Shown here one piece after another: positions 7,976-14,864 of a DNA stretch of 45,903 nt. The translations under genes were made by a program, and so were the position numbers. Position 1 is the first letter of the stretch. Each line of letters opens with the position of its first letter. The DNA is from Candidatus Poseidoniales archaeon (lineage in GTDB: Archaea; Thermoplasmatota; Poseidoniia; Poseidoniales; Poseidoniaceae), in assembly GCA_003602575.1 (NCBI GenBank), contig QQRY01000015.1, positions 1 through 45,903 on the forward strand, written 5' to 3'. Below the pieces are notes generated by a model. It saw only the letters and a program-made list of their open reading frames with translations. It did no database searches and was not told where the DNA came from.

Positions 7976-9694
7976 CTAACTATGATTGACTCCAGTCCAT
8001 GTGTCAATTGCTCTATCAAAGGACTCAAAGCCATTATTATAATAAATTCCAAGTAAATCAAAGACATCATCATAGTGAGTCAAGTCTCTATCTGCCATCT
8101 TTTGAAGTGATGCTGCTCTACTGAGCATCTCGTCATAGATATCACGCTTGTTAGAGAAACCTGCCATTGCAGCGATCTTATTTTCCAATAGATGACTTTG
8201 GAACATACCACGGAAATAGTGCTTATCCTTGACAGGGTCCCATTCGAACATACCACGAGTCAGTACACCATCGCTATGTTTGTTGTAGCCAATAACTTCG
8301 TCAATACCTGTGACACGTCTTGCGATTCCTCCACCAGGTGCTTCGACAACTTCTTGGAAAATTGCGAAGTTCAGGTTATCGAAGAAACGAATTGGAACGT
8401 TGATTGGGTCACCAGTAAATCTTTGAATCATTTTAACGATAGAAGATGCGTGGAATGTAGCAATAACAGGGTGACCAGTCTGCATCGCTTGGAACGCCGT
8501 TGCACCCTCAACACCACGTATCTCACCGATAATGATGTATCTTGGACGACTTCTCAAAGCTGCCTTCAGTAAGTCGAACATCTCAACTCTTGATTCTTCA
8601 TTCTTGGAATCACGAGTAACAAGTCTCTGCCAAATTTTGTGACGTACTTTAACTTCAGGAGTATCTTCTGCTGAATATATCTTGACATTGTGGTCAATAA
8701 ACGGTAAAATTGCATTCAAAGTTGTTGTTTTACCAGATGCTGTTTCTCCAGACACCAGTACAGACATACCATACTCTAGACATATCCAGATATATGCTGC
8801 AACTTGAGTGGAGATTGTACCCCATTTGATCAGTTGAATTATTGAAATTGTTTCCTCTGCGAACTTACGTATGGTGAATGACGGACCTAGCATAGATACA
8901 TCGTCTGAAAATATGATGTTAATACGGGAACCATCGAGTAAAGCACCGTCAATAATCGGTTTGTTGTCAGAAACAGGACGTCCTATACGTTCGGACATTG
9001 CTCTTAGATATCTAGACAAAATTTCTCTCTCTCTAAATCTAATATTTGATGTGACCATTCCAAACACTTTGTGGTCCATGTGAATATGCTTTAGGCCGAT
9101 TGAGTGTATATCTTCCAGCATCTCATCTGAAAGAAGAGGTTCAAGTGGACCGTTTTTAATTAAATCTCTAATGACGATATATTGTAGTCTTGCTCTTTGT
9201 TCTGGTGATACGACGAGCCTCTTATCGTCCATCCCAATCATTTCCCAGAATCTTCCTTGCCTACGGACAGTTGAGCCAACTTCGCTATCTAGCATTGTGA
9301 ATCTATCAATCATCTGTTCTAGGATATTCTCAAATTCTCCATCTGTAGTAAAGGTAGGTGCAGTCGGCGCTTCTTGGAGCAAAGTCTCTACCAATTCACG
9401 CCTAATGTTTTCTTCTTCTTCGCTTAATTGCGGTTCTAAACCAAACCAAAGAATCTCTCCTCCGGCACCATCATCATCTTCAGGAGGTTCGTAAATATGA
9501 ATAAAAATCGGTTCTTTGGCAGAGTAAATTAGGTTATATGGCCTCTCTTTCTTAGCATCACGGTCTAATGGACCATAATAAATCGGTCGAGAACCATACC
9601 TAGATTCAAAATCACGAACCCAATCTCCAACGTGTGGAAATGCAGCCATTACGCTGTTGAGGTCGCCCTTTGCAAAACGTGGTTCATCTGCCAT
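7976..9694 (-). CDS. arlI: Archaellum motor ATPase ArlI (FlaI)
   Basis: 572-residue type II/IV secretion-type hexameric ATPase that drives archaellum assembly and rotation. Walker A is GETASGKT (about 316-323). The Asp box region follows (KIYSAEDTPEV), then Walker B RYIIIGEIRG (about 385-394) and the His box GHPVIATFHASS. The C-terminal domain contains DPINVPIRFFDNLNFAIFQEVV, typical for ArlI. The N-terminal ~150 residues carry the family's regulatory domain with PEQRARLQYIVIRDL leading into the linker. The frame could start at TTG 9709, but GGAGG sits immediately upstream of ATG 9694 and overlaps that TTG, so 9694 is chosen (MADEPRFAK). The ribosome-binding site directly follows the arlH stop, indicating coupled translation. 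Confidence 0.97.
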   Translation of the reverse strand: MADEPRFAKGDLNSVMAAFPHVGDWVRDFESRYGSRPIYYGPLDRDAKKERPYNLIYSAKEPIFIHIYEPPEDDDGAGGEILWFGLEPQLSEEEENIRRELVETLLQEAPTAPTFTTDGEFENILEQMIDRFTMLDSEVGSTVRRQGRFWEMIGMDDKRLVVSPEQRARLQYIVIRDLIKNGPLEPLLSDEMLEDIHSIGLKHIHMDHKVFGMVTSNIRFREREILSRYLRAMSERIGRPVSDNKPIIDGALLDGSRINIIFSDDVSMLGPSFTIRKFAEETISIIQLIKWGTISTQVAAYIWICLEYGMSVLVSGETASGKTTTLNAILPFIDHNVKIYSAEDTPEVKVRHKIWQRLVTRDSKNEESRVEMFDLLKAALRSRPRYIIIGEIRGVEGATAFQAMQTGHPVIATFHASSIVKMIQRFTGDPINVPIRFFDNLNFAIFQEVVEAPGGGIARRVTGIDEVIGYNKHSDGVLTRGMFEWDPVKDKHYFRGMFQSHLLENKIAAMAGFSNKRDIYDEMLSRAASLQKMADRDLTHYDDVFDLLGIYYNNGFESFDRAIDTWTGVNHS

Positions 9695-9705
9695 TGAATC
9701 CCTCC

Positions 9706-10440
9706 TCAACTTACCGCCGTAATGTCAACGATGAAGCCCATGCTCGGTTCTACACGCCATCCAACAGATGTCTGAACCGGACCTGCAGCTCTTAAGAATC
9801 TAGTAACTACGATATTTCTCTTGAGGTCTCCACCGATTAGACTGGTGGATAAATCAAGTACAACTTCGGATGAAGCTCGCATTGAATGAAGTAACTTATG
9901 GTCCATTTCATCGGGGTCAACACATAGCATGATTGAACGACCTTCTGATGAAACTTTACGCAGTTTTTGCATCATTTCAAATCTCTCATTTTCTTCAAGT
10001 GAACCCGGCATTAATGCACTAGCAGAATCAAGAATTATCACATCTGCTTGCTTAATTGCATCGCTGTTAAGCACTTGCTCTAAGCCTACGTCTGCTTTTG
10101 ATTCTGCAATGGTTCCAAATCTACTGAAAATCATTAACTGCCCATCTCTAAGGTGTTCGGTGACTCCATATCCAATAGATTCCATCTGTTCGATCCAACC
10201 TCTAGTAGTAAGTTCGGTAGTTATGACAAGAATCTTTGTACCATTTTCTAACATACCATGAACCAGTCTTTGGGCGATTAGAGATTTACCTGCACCGACA
10301 ATTCCTTGAATCACAAATAATGAACGATTAGGGAGTCTAAGGCCCATTGTATCTGCAAGAGAATCTGTTTCTACATCAAATGGGAAACCATCCTCAACTG
10401 GCTTGTGAGGGATAAATAGAGGGTCGTCTTCAGACGGCAT
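9706..10440 (-). CDS. arlH: Archaellum RecA-like ATP-binding protein ArlH (FlaH)
   Basis: 244-residue KaiC/RecA-fold protein that binds ATP and forms a ring with ArlI at the base of the archaellum. The P-loop is GIVGAGKS (46-53) and the Walker B strand is ADVIILDSAS (132-141). ITTELTTRGWIEQMESIGY matches the ArlH segment after strand 2, and QMESIGYGV is typical of the family. The C-terminus (LKRNIVVTRFLRAAGP...GWRVEPSMGFIVD) is also as expected. ATG 10440 has GGAGGTGA upstream. Its 5' end overlaps arlG by 11 bases, so ribosomes finishing arlG reach the site directly. Confidence 0.95.
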   Translation of the reverse strand: MPSEDDPLFIPHKPVEDGFPFDVETDSLADTMGLRLPNRSLFVIQGIVGAGKSLIAQRLVHGMLENGTKILVITTELTTRGWIEQMESIGYGVTEHLRDGQLMIFSRFGTIAESKADVGLEQVLNSDAIKQADVIILDSASALMPGSLEENERFEMMQKLRKVSSEGRSIMLCVDPDEMDHKLLHSMRASSEVVLDLSTSLIGGDLKRNIVVTRFLRAAGPVQTSVGWRVEPSMGFIVDITAVS

Positions 10441-10930
10441 TTAGCCTCACCTCCTCGGTTATAATTGTCTGTCCTGAATACCCACCTACATCAATAGAAA
10501 TTGCTAGAACTGTCAATGAAATTTCAGTATCATCAGCAAATCCCCAAGCGCCTGATATTTCTACTTCAAGTAGTTGACCAGAAGCCCAAGTAGCCCCTGA
10601 TGGCAGAACCGTTGAACTGGTTTCGCTATCTGGTATAACCTCGCCATTTAACTGAATGAATAGTGAGGCTTCATCAAGTTCATATTCTCCTGTATTTTGT
10701 AGGTAAAAGGTAATTGTTTCATCAGTAGGTAAAGCATCATCATATTCGACATTGGATAAATCTCCAGCAAACGCCATTTCAGTATTTGTATCCGCTTCAT
10801 CTCCTCGACGTTGTTGGTCAAAGGACGTAGCCATTTCACCCCATTGTGAAATCAAAACCGCTGAAACGCCGCCAGACACTAAAAGTGCTGTTGCAAGCAA
10901 AATGAATGATGAAGCCCCACCGTCTGCCAT
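10430..10930 (-). CDS. arlG: Archaellum stator-type protein ArlG (FlaG)
   Basis: 166-residue protein with one N-terminal membrane helix (ASSFILLATALLVSGGVSAVL, about 6-25) and an extracytoplasmic beta-sandwich. This is the ArlF/ArlG architecture, in which a complex bound to the surface layer acts as a stator. The sandwich shows strands such as ETITFYLQNTGEYELDEAS, with the NTG turn common in ArlG and archaellins, and TEISLTVLAISIDVGGYSG near the end. An acidic linker (RRGDEADTNTEM) follows the helix. ATG 10930 has GAGGTG 6 bases upstream. It sits between arlF and arlH as in other euryarchaea. The choice of ArlG over ArlF rests on gene order and the helix sequence. Confidence 0.85.
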   Translation of the reverse strand: MADGGASSFILLATALLVSGGVSAVLISQWGEMATSFDQQRRGDEADTNTEMAFAGDLSNVEYDDALPTDETITFYLQNTGEYELDEASLFIQLNGEVIPDSETSSTVLPSGATWASGQLLEVEISGAWGFADDTEISLTVLAISIDVGGYSGQTIITEEVRLNAV

Positions 10931-10940
10931 GAATTACACC

Positions 10941-11585
10941 TCAGTCTAGAGCCCTCGCCAAATTATATCCATGAGAAGAAACGGCCATTGTATCGAAAGT
11001 CGAGGAACCAAATCCTCTCCATTCAATACTGACTGTTTCTCCAGAGTACCAATTTGAGGTCACTCCTGTAGTCAGTATATCCATAGTTCTAGCATTTGTT
11101 CCATCAACAAAGAACCATACTTCTTCTTGTGGAAGAGTTACTGGACCATTATTGGTCACATTAGTATGTATGACTGTTCCCAAAGTTGCAGTGATTGTTG
11201 CGACAGATGTAACTCCTGGTTGTGGACCATCAATTTGGATAGTCGGTGGAGGGGACGAGTAATTTCCATGACTGGTGATTGTCACGGGATTAACTATTCC
11301 TCCAGAACCATCTACATTGAAAGTCGCTGTAAAACCGCCGGCAACTGCAGTACTTAGCGTACCTGCGGTGTAGCCTGCACCAGGATCTACAATCGTCAAA
11401 CTAACAACTGCTCCTTCCCATATTGTAGCATCATCAATTGTGAATGATGGTAACGGGTCATTGGCCGAATCAAGAGCATCTAATGATGAATCCATCCTAA
11501 CATCTAATGTGGTAATTGCTAAAGCAAAAACTACCATTAGGGATGTACCCACTATTAGTCCTCCAATTCCGACCGATGCGCCCAT
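10941..11585 (-). CDS. arlF: Archaellum stator-type protein ArlF (FlaF) with an inserted Gly/Tyr/Pro repeat
   Basis: 214-residue protein starting MGASVGIGGLIVGTSLM, the N-terminal helix pattern of ArlF, with a beta-sandwich expected outside the membrane. The usual domain is split. FTIDDATIWEGAV (about 48-60) leads into an extra segment of roughly 70 residues, then resumes at HTNVTNNGPVTLPQEEVWFF. The insert has two units, VDPGAGYTAGTLSTAV and ITSHGNYSSPPPTIQIDGP, resembling the G-x-GY-x-x-x-P beta repeat found in phage and secreted proteins. The longest frame begins at GTG 11597, but GAGGTGA overlaps that codon and is spaced 8 bases from ATG 11585, which also begins one base after the upstream stop. 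Confidence 0.8.
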   Translation of the reverse strand: MGASVGIGGLIVGTSLMVVFALAITTLDVRMDSSLDALDSANDPLPSFTIDDATIWEGAVVSLTIVDPGAGYTAGTLSTAVAGGFTATFNVDGSGGIVNPVTITSHGNYSSPPPTIQIDGPQPGVTSVATITATLGTVIHTNVTNNGPVTLPQEEVWFFVDGTNARTMDILTTGVTSNWYSGETVSIEWRGFGSSTFDTMAVSSHGYNLARALD

Positions 11586-11586
11586 T

Positions 11587-12444
11587 TCACTCTTCACCTC
11601 GAAGATTCTTTACTTCACGCCATGATGTAACCAAGGCAGAGAAAGTAAGCAACTCTCGATGAGAGAGATGGTCTTCCAATGCCTCTTCGGTTTCACCAGG
11701 GGAAGCAAGTTGAACAATTGCTAAAACAGCATTTCCTTCATCACTAGTCAGCATTCCAGAGTTAATTGCCTTCTGCGCAAAACTGACTGCAGCCATACCA
11801 GACATATTGTCTAGAAGAAGTGCCGCAATTGTCGGCGCTCCAACCTGATTTGCCTGAGCCGTTGGTCCCGATGAAGGGGCGACCAGGAAAGGATTGGCTG
11901 CTAGTGCTTGAGCTTCGTAAAGTTCCACTAAAGGCGCTTCATCATCACCTTTGAGGCGTTCTACGCCTCCGGTAGTGATTACTTCGCCGTCCGATGTTAC
12001 AATTCTATCTCCGACATATCCATCGACATCATCTTCTCCAGAAATAATCTCTCCATCTTCACCGATTTTCGGTGAATTTGGATTAACAGAGATTCCTTCT
12101 TCGATACGGACTTCGACCATTCTGAGTACATCCTCAACCATGTCGAGGCGACTGCTGATCAGTCTTTCAAGACCTGAAGTGTCAACTTGAGCATTGACAG
12201 TAGCTGGCTGTGCAGCAACAGGATTCATGCTAGAAGCAACTGTTGGAACACTACCAATACTGTTCAATTTCGCTCTTGTCGGACCGGGGGAAATCGTCCA
12301 TGCATCTTCCTCACTCAGTTCTCCCTCTTCAGGGAGAGGCACCTGTTCGATGGCAACATTTGCCATTATCTTCAAGCGTTCTTCACTAAGTTCGGCGTCT
12401 GCATCTCTGATATTTCCCGAGTTATTTCCAAATGGCCAAGCCAT
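11587..12444 (-). CDS. Cytoplasmic protein in the arlC/D/E position of the archaellum operon
   Basis: 285 residues with no signal peptide or membrane segment. The N-terminus (MAWPFGNNSGNIRDAD) is followed by an acidic region and a helical stretch (GLERLISSRLDMVEDVLRMV) suited to a coiled coil. A Gly/Asp-rich turn segment comes next (EDGEIISGEDDVDGYVGD). A C-terminal helical domain ends in LEDHLSHRELLTFSALVTSW. In euryarchaea the gene between archaellins and arlF encodes ArlC, ArlD and/or ArlE, which link the motor to the chemotaxis adaptor CheF. Position and soluble helical character fit that role, but I cannot see the usual FlaD/E domain motif, so homology is unproven. A strong AAGGAGGT site precedes ATG 12444. 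Confidence 0.7.
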   Translation of the reverse strand: MAWPFGNNSGNIRDADAELSEERLKIMANVAIEQVPLPEEGELSEEDAWTISPGPTRAKLNSIGSVPTVASSMNPVAAQPATVNAQVDTSGLERLISSRLDMVEDVLRMVEVRIEEGISVNPNSPKIGEDGEIISGEDDVDGYVGDRIVTSDGEVITTGGVERLKGDDEAPLVELYEAQALAANPFLVAPSSGPTAQANQVGAPTIAALLLDNMSGMAAVSFAQKAINSGMLTSDEGNAVLAIVQLASPGETEEALEDHLSHRELLTFSALVTSWREVKNLRGEE

Positions 12445-12493
12445 TGTAGTACCTCCTTGCCGTCGAGAAATAGATCCTCAACAGCAAGCAACA

Positions 12494-13060
12494 TCAGATA
12501 ATTGGTGAGCCGTCTTGAGCATTGTTGATTGTCAAAGTCTCGTAAGTAGTTCCGCCATTTTCAACGTGGATGAACAATGTAGCTTGTGGAGGAGACTGTC
12601 CATTAACACCTGCTGCAGTACATACACCTGGATTAATCATAATCTTGTAAGCGTTTTGAACTGTCATTTGTCCGACACCGCCAGCGAAGCCAGCTACGGA
12701 TTGAAGTTGTACATCATTAGCAGTTAATTGGTTAGTCTCATAACCCGCACCTGTATTACAGAATAATTGGTATGATACGTCAATAGTATTGATTGCATCG
12801 CTACCTGCCCCTAGTCTTACGTAAAGGACGTATTCTCCAGTATTTTGAACATATCCTGCTTGAATTGTAATCTTACCAGATAGTTCATCAGATGTATCGT
12901 CACCAGTTCTTTGTGCATTTTGCTGTAATTTTTCAGCGGTTTGTACAATAACGGCAGATGCTACTGCTGCAACTAGAATTAGAGAAATGAATACAATCAT
13001 TGCACCAATACCGATAGCAGCCCAGTTGTCGTTGACTTGAGTTTCGTTATTAGACTTCAA
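12494..13060 (-). CDS. arlB2: Archaellin (archaellum filament subunit), second copy
   Basis: 188-residue type IV pilin-like filament protein. The core N-terminal helix reads [20 protein letters not shown], then [21 protein letters not shown], nearly the same as in the upstream copy. The C-terminal domain is a divergent beta-rich region with [16 protein letters not shown] and two cysteines ([17 protein letters not shown]). It ends with the SPII tail. The leader is [14 protein letters not shown]. The position aligned to the usual prepilin-peptidase site lacks the basic residues and glycine seen in most euryarchaeal archaellins. Start is TTG 13060, whose TTGA overlaps the stop of arlB1, with GGTG just upstream, so translation is coupled. 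Confidence 0.93.
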   Translation of the reverse strand: MKSNNETQVNDNWAAIGIGAMIVFISLILVAAVASAVIVQTAEKLQQNAQRTGDDTSDELSGKITIQAGYVQNTGEYVLYVRLGAGSDAINTIDVSYQLFCNTGAGYETNQLTANDVQLQSVAGFAGGVGQMTVQNAYKIMINPGVCTAAGVNGQSPPQATLFIHVENGGTTYETLTINNAQDGSPII

Positions 13061-13593
13061 ATAATCACCGCCCCTGTTGCAGTAGATGCGCCATAGTTCA
13101 TCACTTCATATGTGAAACCAGCGTTTCCTGCTTGGAACATCAAGTAATGTGCAGTATTTGCTGCATGTCCACAATTAACTAAATTCAATTGTATTTCATA
13201 TATTTCACCTGGGTCAAGTGTTGCTGTTGCGGTTGTACTGACCGGCTGAGAAGCAGTCATATCTCCAGCATCAGTTCCACCTTGGCATACTATGTTCCAA
13301 ACTGCTTGCGCAGGAGCAACAGACTCAGATCCTGGTGCTAATTCGAATGTTACTCGAATTGTTGCAGCACCTGAAACTACAGCACTTAATGGCATAATCT
13401 TACTTGCCATTTGCTGTTGTGTCTGATCACCTGTCGTTTGTGCATTCTGTTGCAACTTTTCAGCAGTCTGAATAATGACCGCTGAAGCCACAGCTGCTAC
13501 AAGAATCAATGCAATGAAAACAATCATTGCACCAATACCCATCGCAGCGACGGTATCGCTATTTTCGTTCTTTATTTCTTTATTATTTTTCAT
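13057..13593 (-). CDS. arlB1: Archaellin (archaellum filament subunit), first copy
   Basis: 178-residue archaellin from ATG 13593 ([17 protein letters not shown]). The filament-core helix [20 protein letters not shown] continues into [20 protein letters not shown]. The outer domain is Ala/Thr-rich, with two cysteines (NIVCQGG, LVNCGHA) that could form a disulfide, and ends TGAVII. The longest frame begins at GTG 13602, but that GTG lies inside the AGGTGA ribosome-binding site, which is correctly spaced for ATG 13593. A short hairpin and an A-rich leader lie just upstream (13594-13658). As first archaellin it is probably the major filament protein, though this cannot be judged from sequence. 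Confidence 0.93.
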   Translation of the reverse strand: MKNNKEIKNENSDTVAAMGIGAMIVFIALILVAAVASAVIIQTAEKLQQNAQTTGDQTQQQMASKIMPLSAVVSGAATIRVTFELAPGSESVAPAQAVWNIVCQGGTDAGDMTASQPVSTTATATLDPGEIYEIQLNLVNCGHAANTAHYLMFQAGNAGFTYEVMNYGASTATGAVII

Positions 13594-13627
13594 ATTTTTC
13601 ACCTTTTTTATTTTTTTTACTCGTCCT

Positions 13628-13642
13628 CCCGCTCCTTGCGGG
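13628..13642 (-). other. Small GC-rich hairpin in the leader of arlB1
   Basis: On the minus strand CCCGC-AAGGA-GCGGG forms a perfect 5-bp stem with a 5-base loop, between the stop of the 401-aa gene (13659) and arlB1. The loop plus the first stem base reads AAGGAG, a Shine-Dalgarno-like string. An A-rich run (TAAAAAAAATAAAAAAGG) follows, not the T-run of a terminator. It could be an RNA processing or stabilising element raising archaellin mRNA over the upstream genes. That is inference. Confidence 0.4.
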
Positions 13643-13658
13643 TGGAATAGGATGTGGG

Positions 13659-14864
13659 CTAGGAATTACCTCCTCTGCCCAGGTCGATGCTTAGTTGCAT
13701 TCTAATCACTGCAACCTCATCGGGGGATAGACGTTCCACGAATGGAACCTTAGCCGTAGTATAACCCGGAGGTAACCACGGAGTGAGTACAATATCTGAA
13801 AGTGGCTCCATAGAGCGGTTTTGGGCACGAATGGTGACCATTATCTCCCCAGAGCGCATCTCATAACCAGTAGAAACTGCTAATTTACGTGAAAGAGGTA
13901 TTTCATCAGCACCAAATCTTTCACCAGATTTAATGTCGAATCGAAGAGGAAGATTACCGCCTGGCGCGATAATTGGAAGATCTACTGAATTCGGTTCAGA
14001 ATACCAACCTTCTGGAACTGGAGGGGAGAGACGCATAGCAGGCATGGCGATTGGACCATCGTTGATTAATCTGACAAGTAAAACTCCTACATCTCCTCCT
14101 GCAGGCCATCGAGTATCCACGCCGAGCCAGAAATGTCTGAAAAAGAATGGGTTTAGTGTAGATGTATTGCCACCTATCAAATCGTCGACTAAATATTCAA
14201 CTTCATTCGCTGCTTGACTGACATCCCCGATTTCAGCAGCAGAAGTAGCGTTTCTCAATCTCAGTAGAATGTTTTCAACTTCATCTCTTTCTACTTTCTT
14301 TTCCTTTAGCAGTCTATGCAACATAGCAATACTTCGCCTTAGATATAACACATCTTCCTCTAAAGTGACCAAAGCTTGTTCCGCTTTGAAAACACTCTTT
14401 TTTGCACGACTTAATTTATGCATGGAGAGGAATTTCTTAGCCTCCATGATATCGATCTCAGTAGCAGCCAAGGAATTGGTGTCTTCTTGAATTACAGTCT
14501 GAACTATATTCTCAAGATTGTTTGAAGCGTTGCGAATACGTTCATCATAATTATCAGAAGCCGGAGGTGTTTGGATTATTTCTTGACTAGGTTCTTCATT
14601 TACCACTTCTTCGGTTTCAATTACTTCAACTGCCTCAACTATTTCTTCGGTTATCACGTCTTCTTCTTCCGGTTCAGTATTCGAATATAAATTACTAAAC
14701 TCAATAGCATCGTCGTCTATTTCATCTTCCACATCTTCCAAGGCAGTAGTTGTCATGGAATTGTCATATAATTGGTCAAATTCAATAGTTTCCTCATCTG
14801 GAGATTGACCCGGAATAACGATGTCATCCAACTCAATATCATCTACTTCTTCATCAGGCATCAT
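13659..14864 (-). CDS. Acidic coiled-coil protein with C-terminal Ig-like domain, upstream of the archaellins
   Basis: 401 residues, no signal peptide and no membrane helix. Residues 1-100 are very acidic, with two similar [16 protein letters not shown]-like units ([13 protein letters not shown] at about 24 and [13 protein letters not shown] at about 52). Residues ~105-235 are helical with heptad character ([40 protein letters not shown]). Residues ~245-401 form a beta domain ([38 protein letters not shown]) resembling CARDB/NEW3-type Ig-like folds. GGAGGTGA lies 3 bases before ATG 14864 and 6 before ATG 14861, so the second is as likely. It overlaps the giant surface-protein gene upstream by about 11 bases. 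No family is recognised. A cytoplasmic partner of that membrane protein is a reasonable guess. Confidence 0.85.
   Translation of the reverse strand: MMPDEEVDDIELDDIVIPGQSPDEETIEFDQLYDNSMTTTALEDVEDEIDDDAIEFSNLYSNTEPEEEDVITEEIVEAVEVIETEEVVNEEPSQEIIQTPPASDNYDERIRNASNNLENIVQTVIQEDTNSLAATEIDIMEAKKFLSMHKLSRAKKSVFKAEQALVTLEEDVLYLRRSIAMLHRLLKEKKVERDEVENILLRLRNATSAAEIGDVSQAANEVEYLVDDLIGGNTSTLNPFFFRHFWLGVDTRWPAGGDVGVLLVRLINDGPIAMPAMRLSPPVPEGWYSEPNSVDLPIIAPGGNLPLRFDIKSGERFGADEIPLSRKLAVSTGYEMRSGEIMVTIRAQNRSMEPLSDIVLTPWLPPGYTTAKVPFVERLSPDEVAVIRMQLSIDLGRGGNS

Noticed and set aside
7699-8073. 124-aa frame spanning the arlI/arlJ junction
   Set aside because: Different frame across two solid genes; Ser/Asn/Ile-rich shadow.
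8192-8572. 126-aa open frame opposite arlI
   Set aside because: Antisense to a conserved ATPase, with composition that mirrors the real gene's codons.
9695-9709. Longer arlI start at TTG 9709
   Set aside because: The TTG overlaps the GGAGG ribosome-binding site that is correctly spaced for ATG 9694.
13594-13602. GTG 13602 as start of arlB1
   Set aside because: This GTG is part of AGGTGA, the ribosome-binding site for ATG 13593.
13606-13642. Hairpin plus homopolymer as an intrinsic terminator upstream of arlB1
   Set aside because: On the coding (minus) strand the hairpin is followed by an A-run, not a T-run, so it is not a terminator for this unit.
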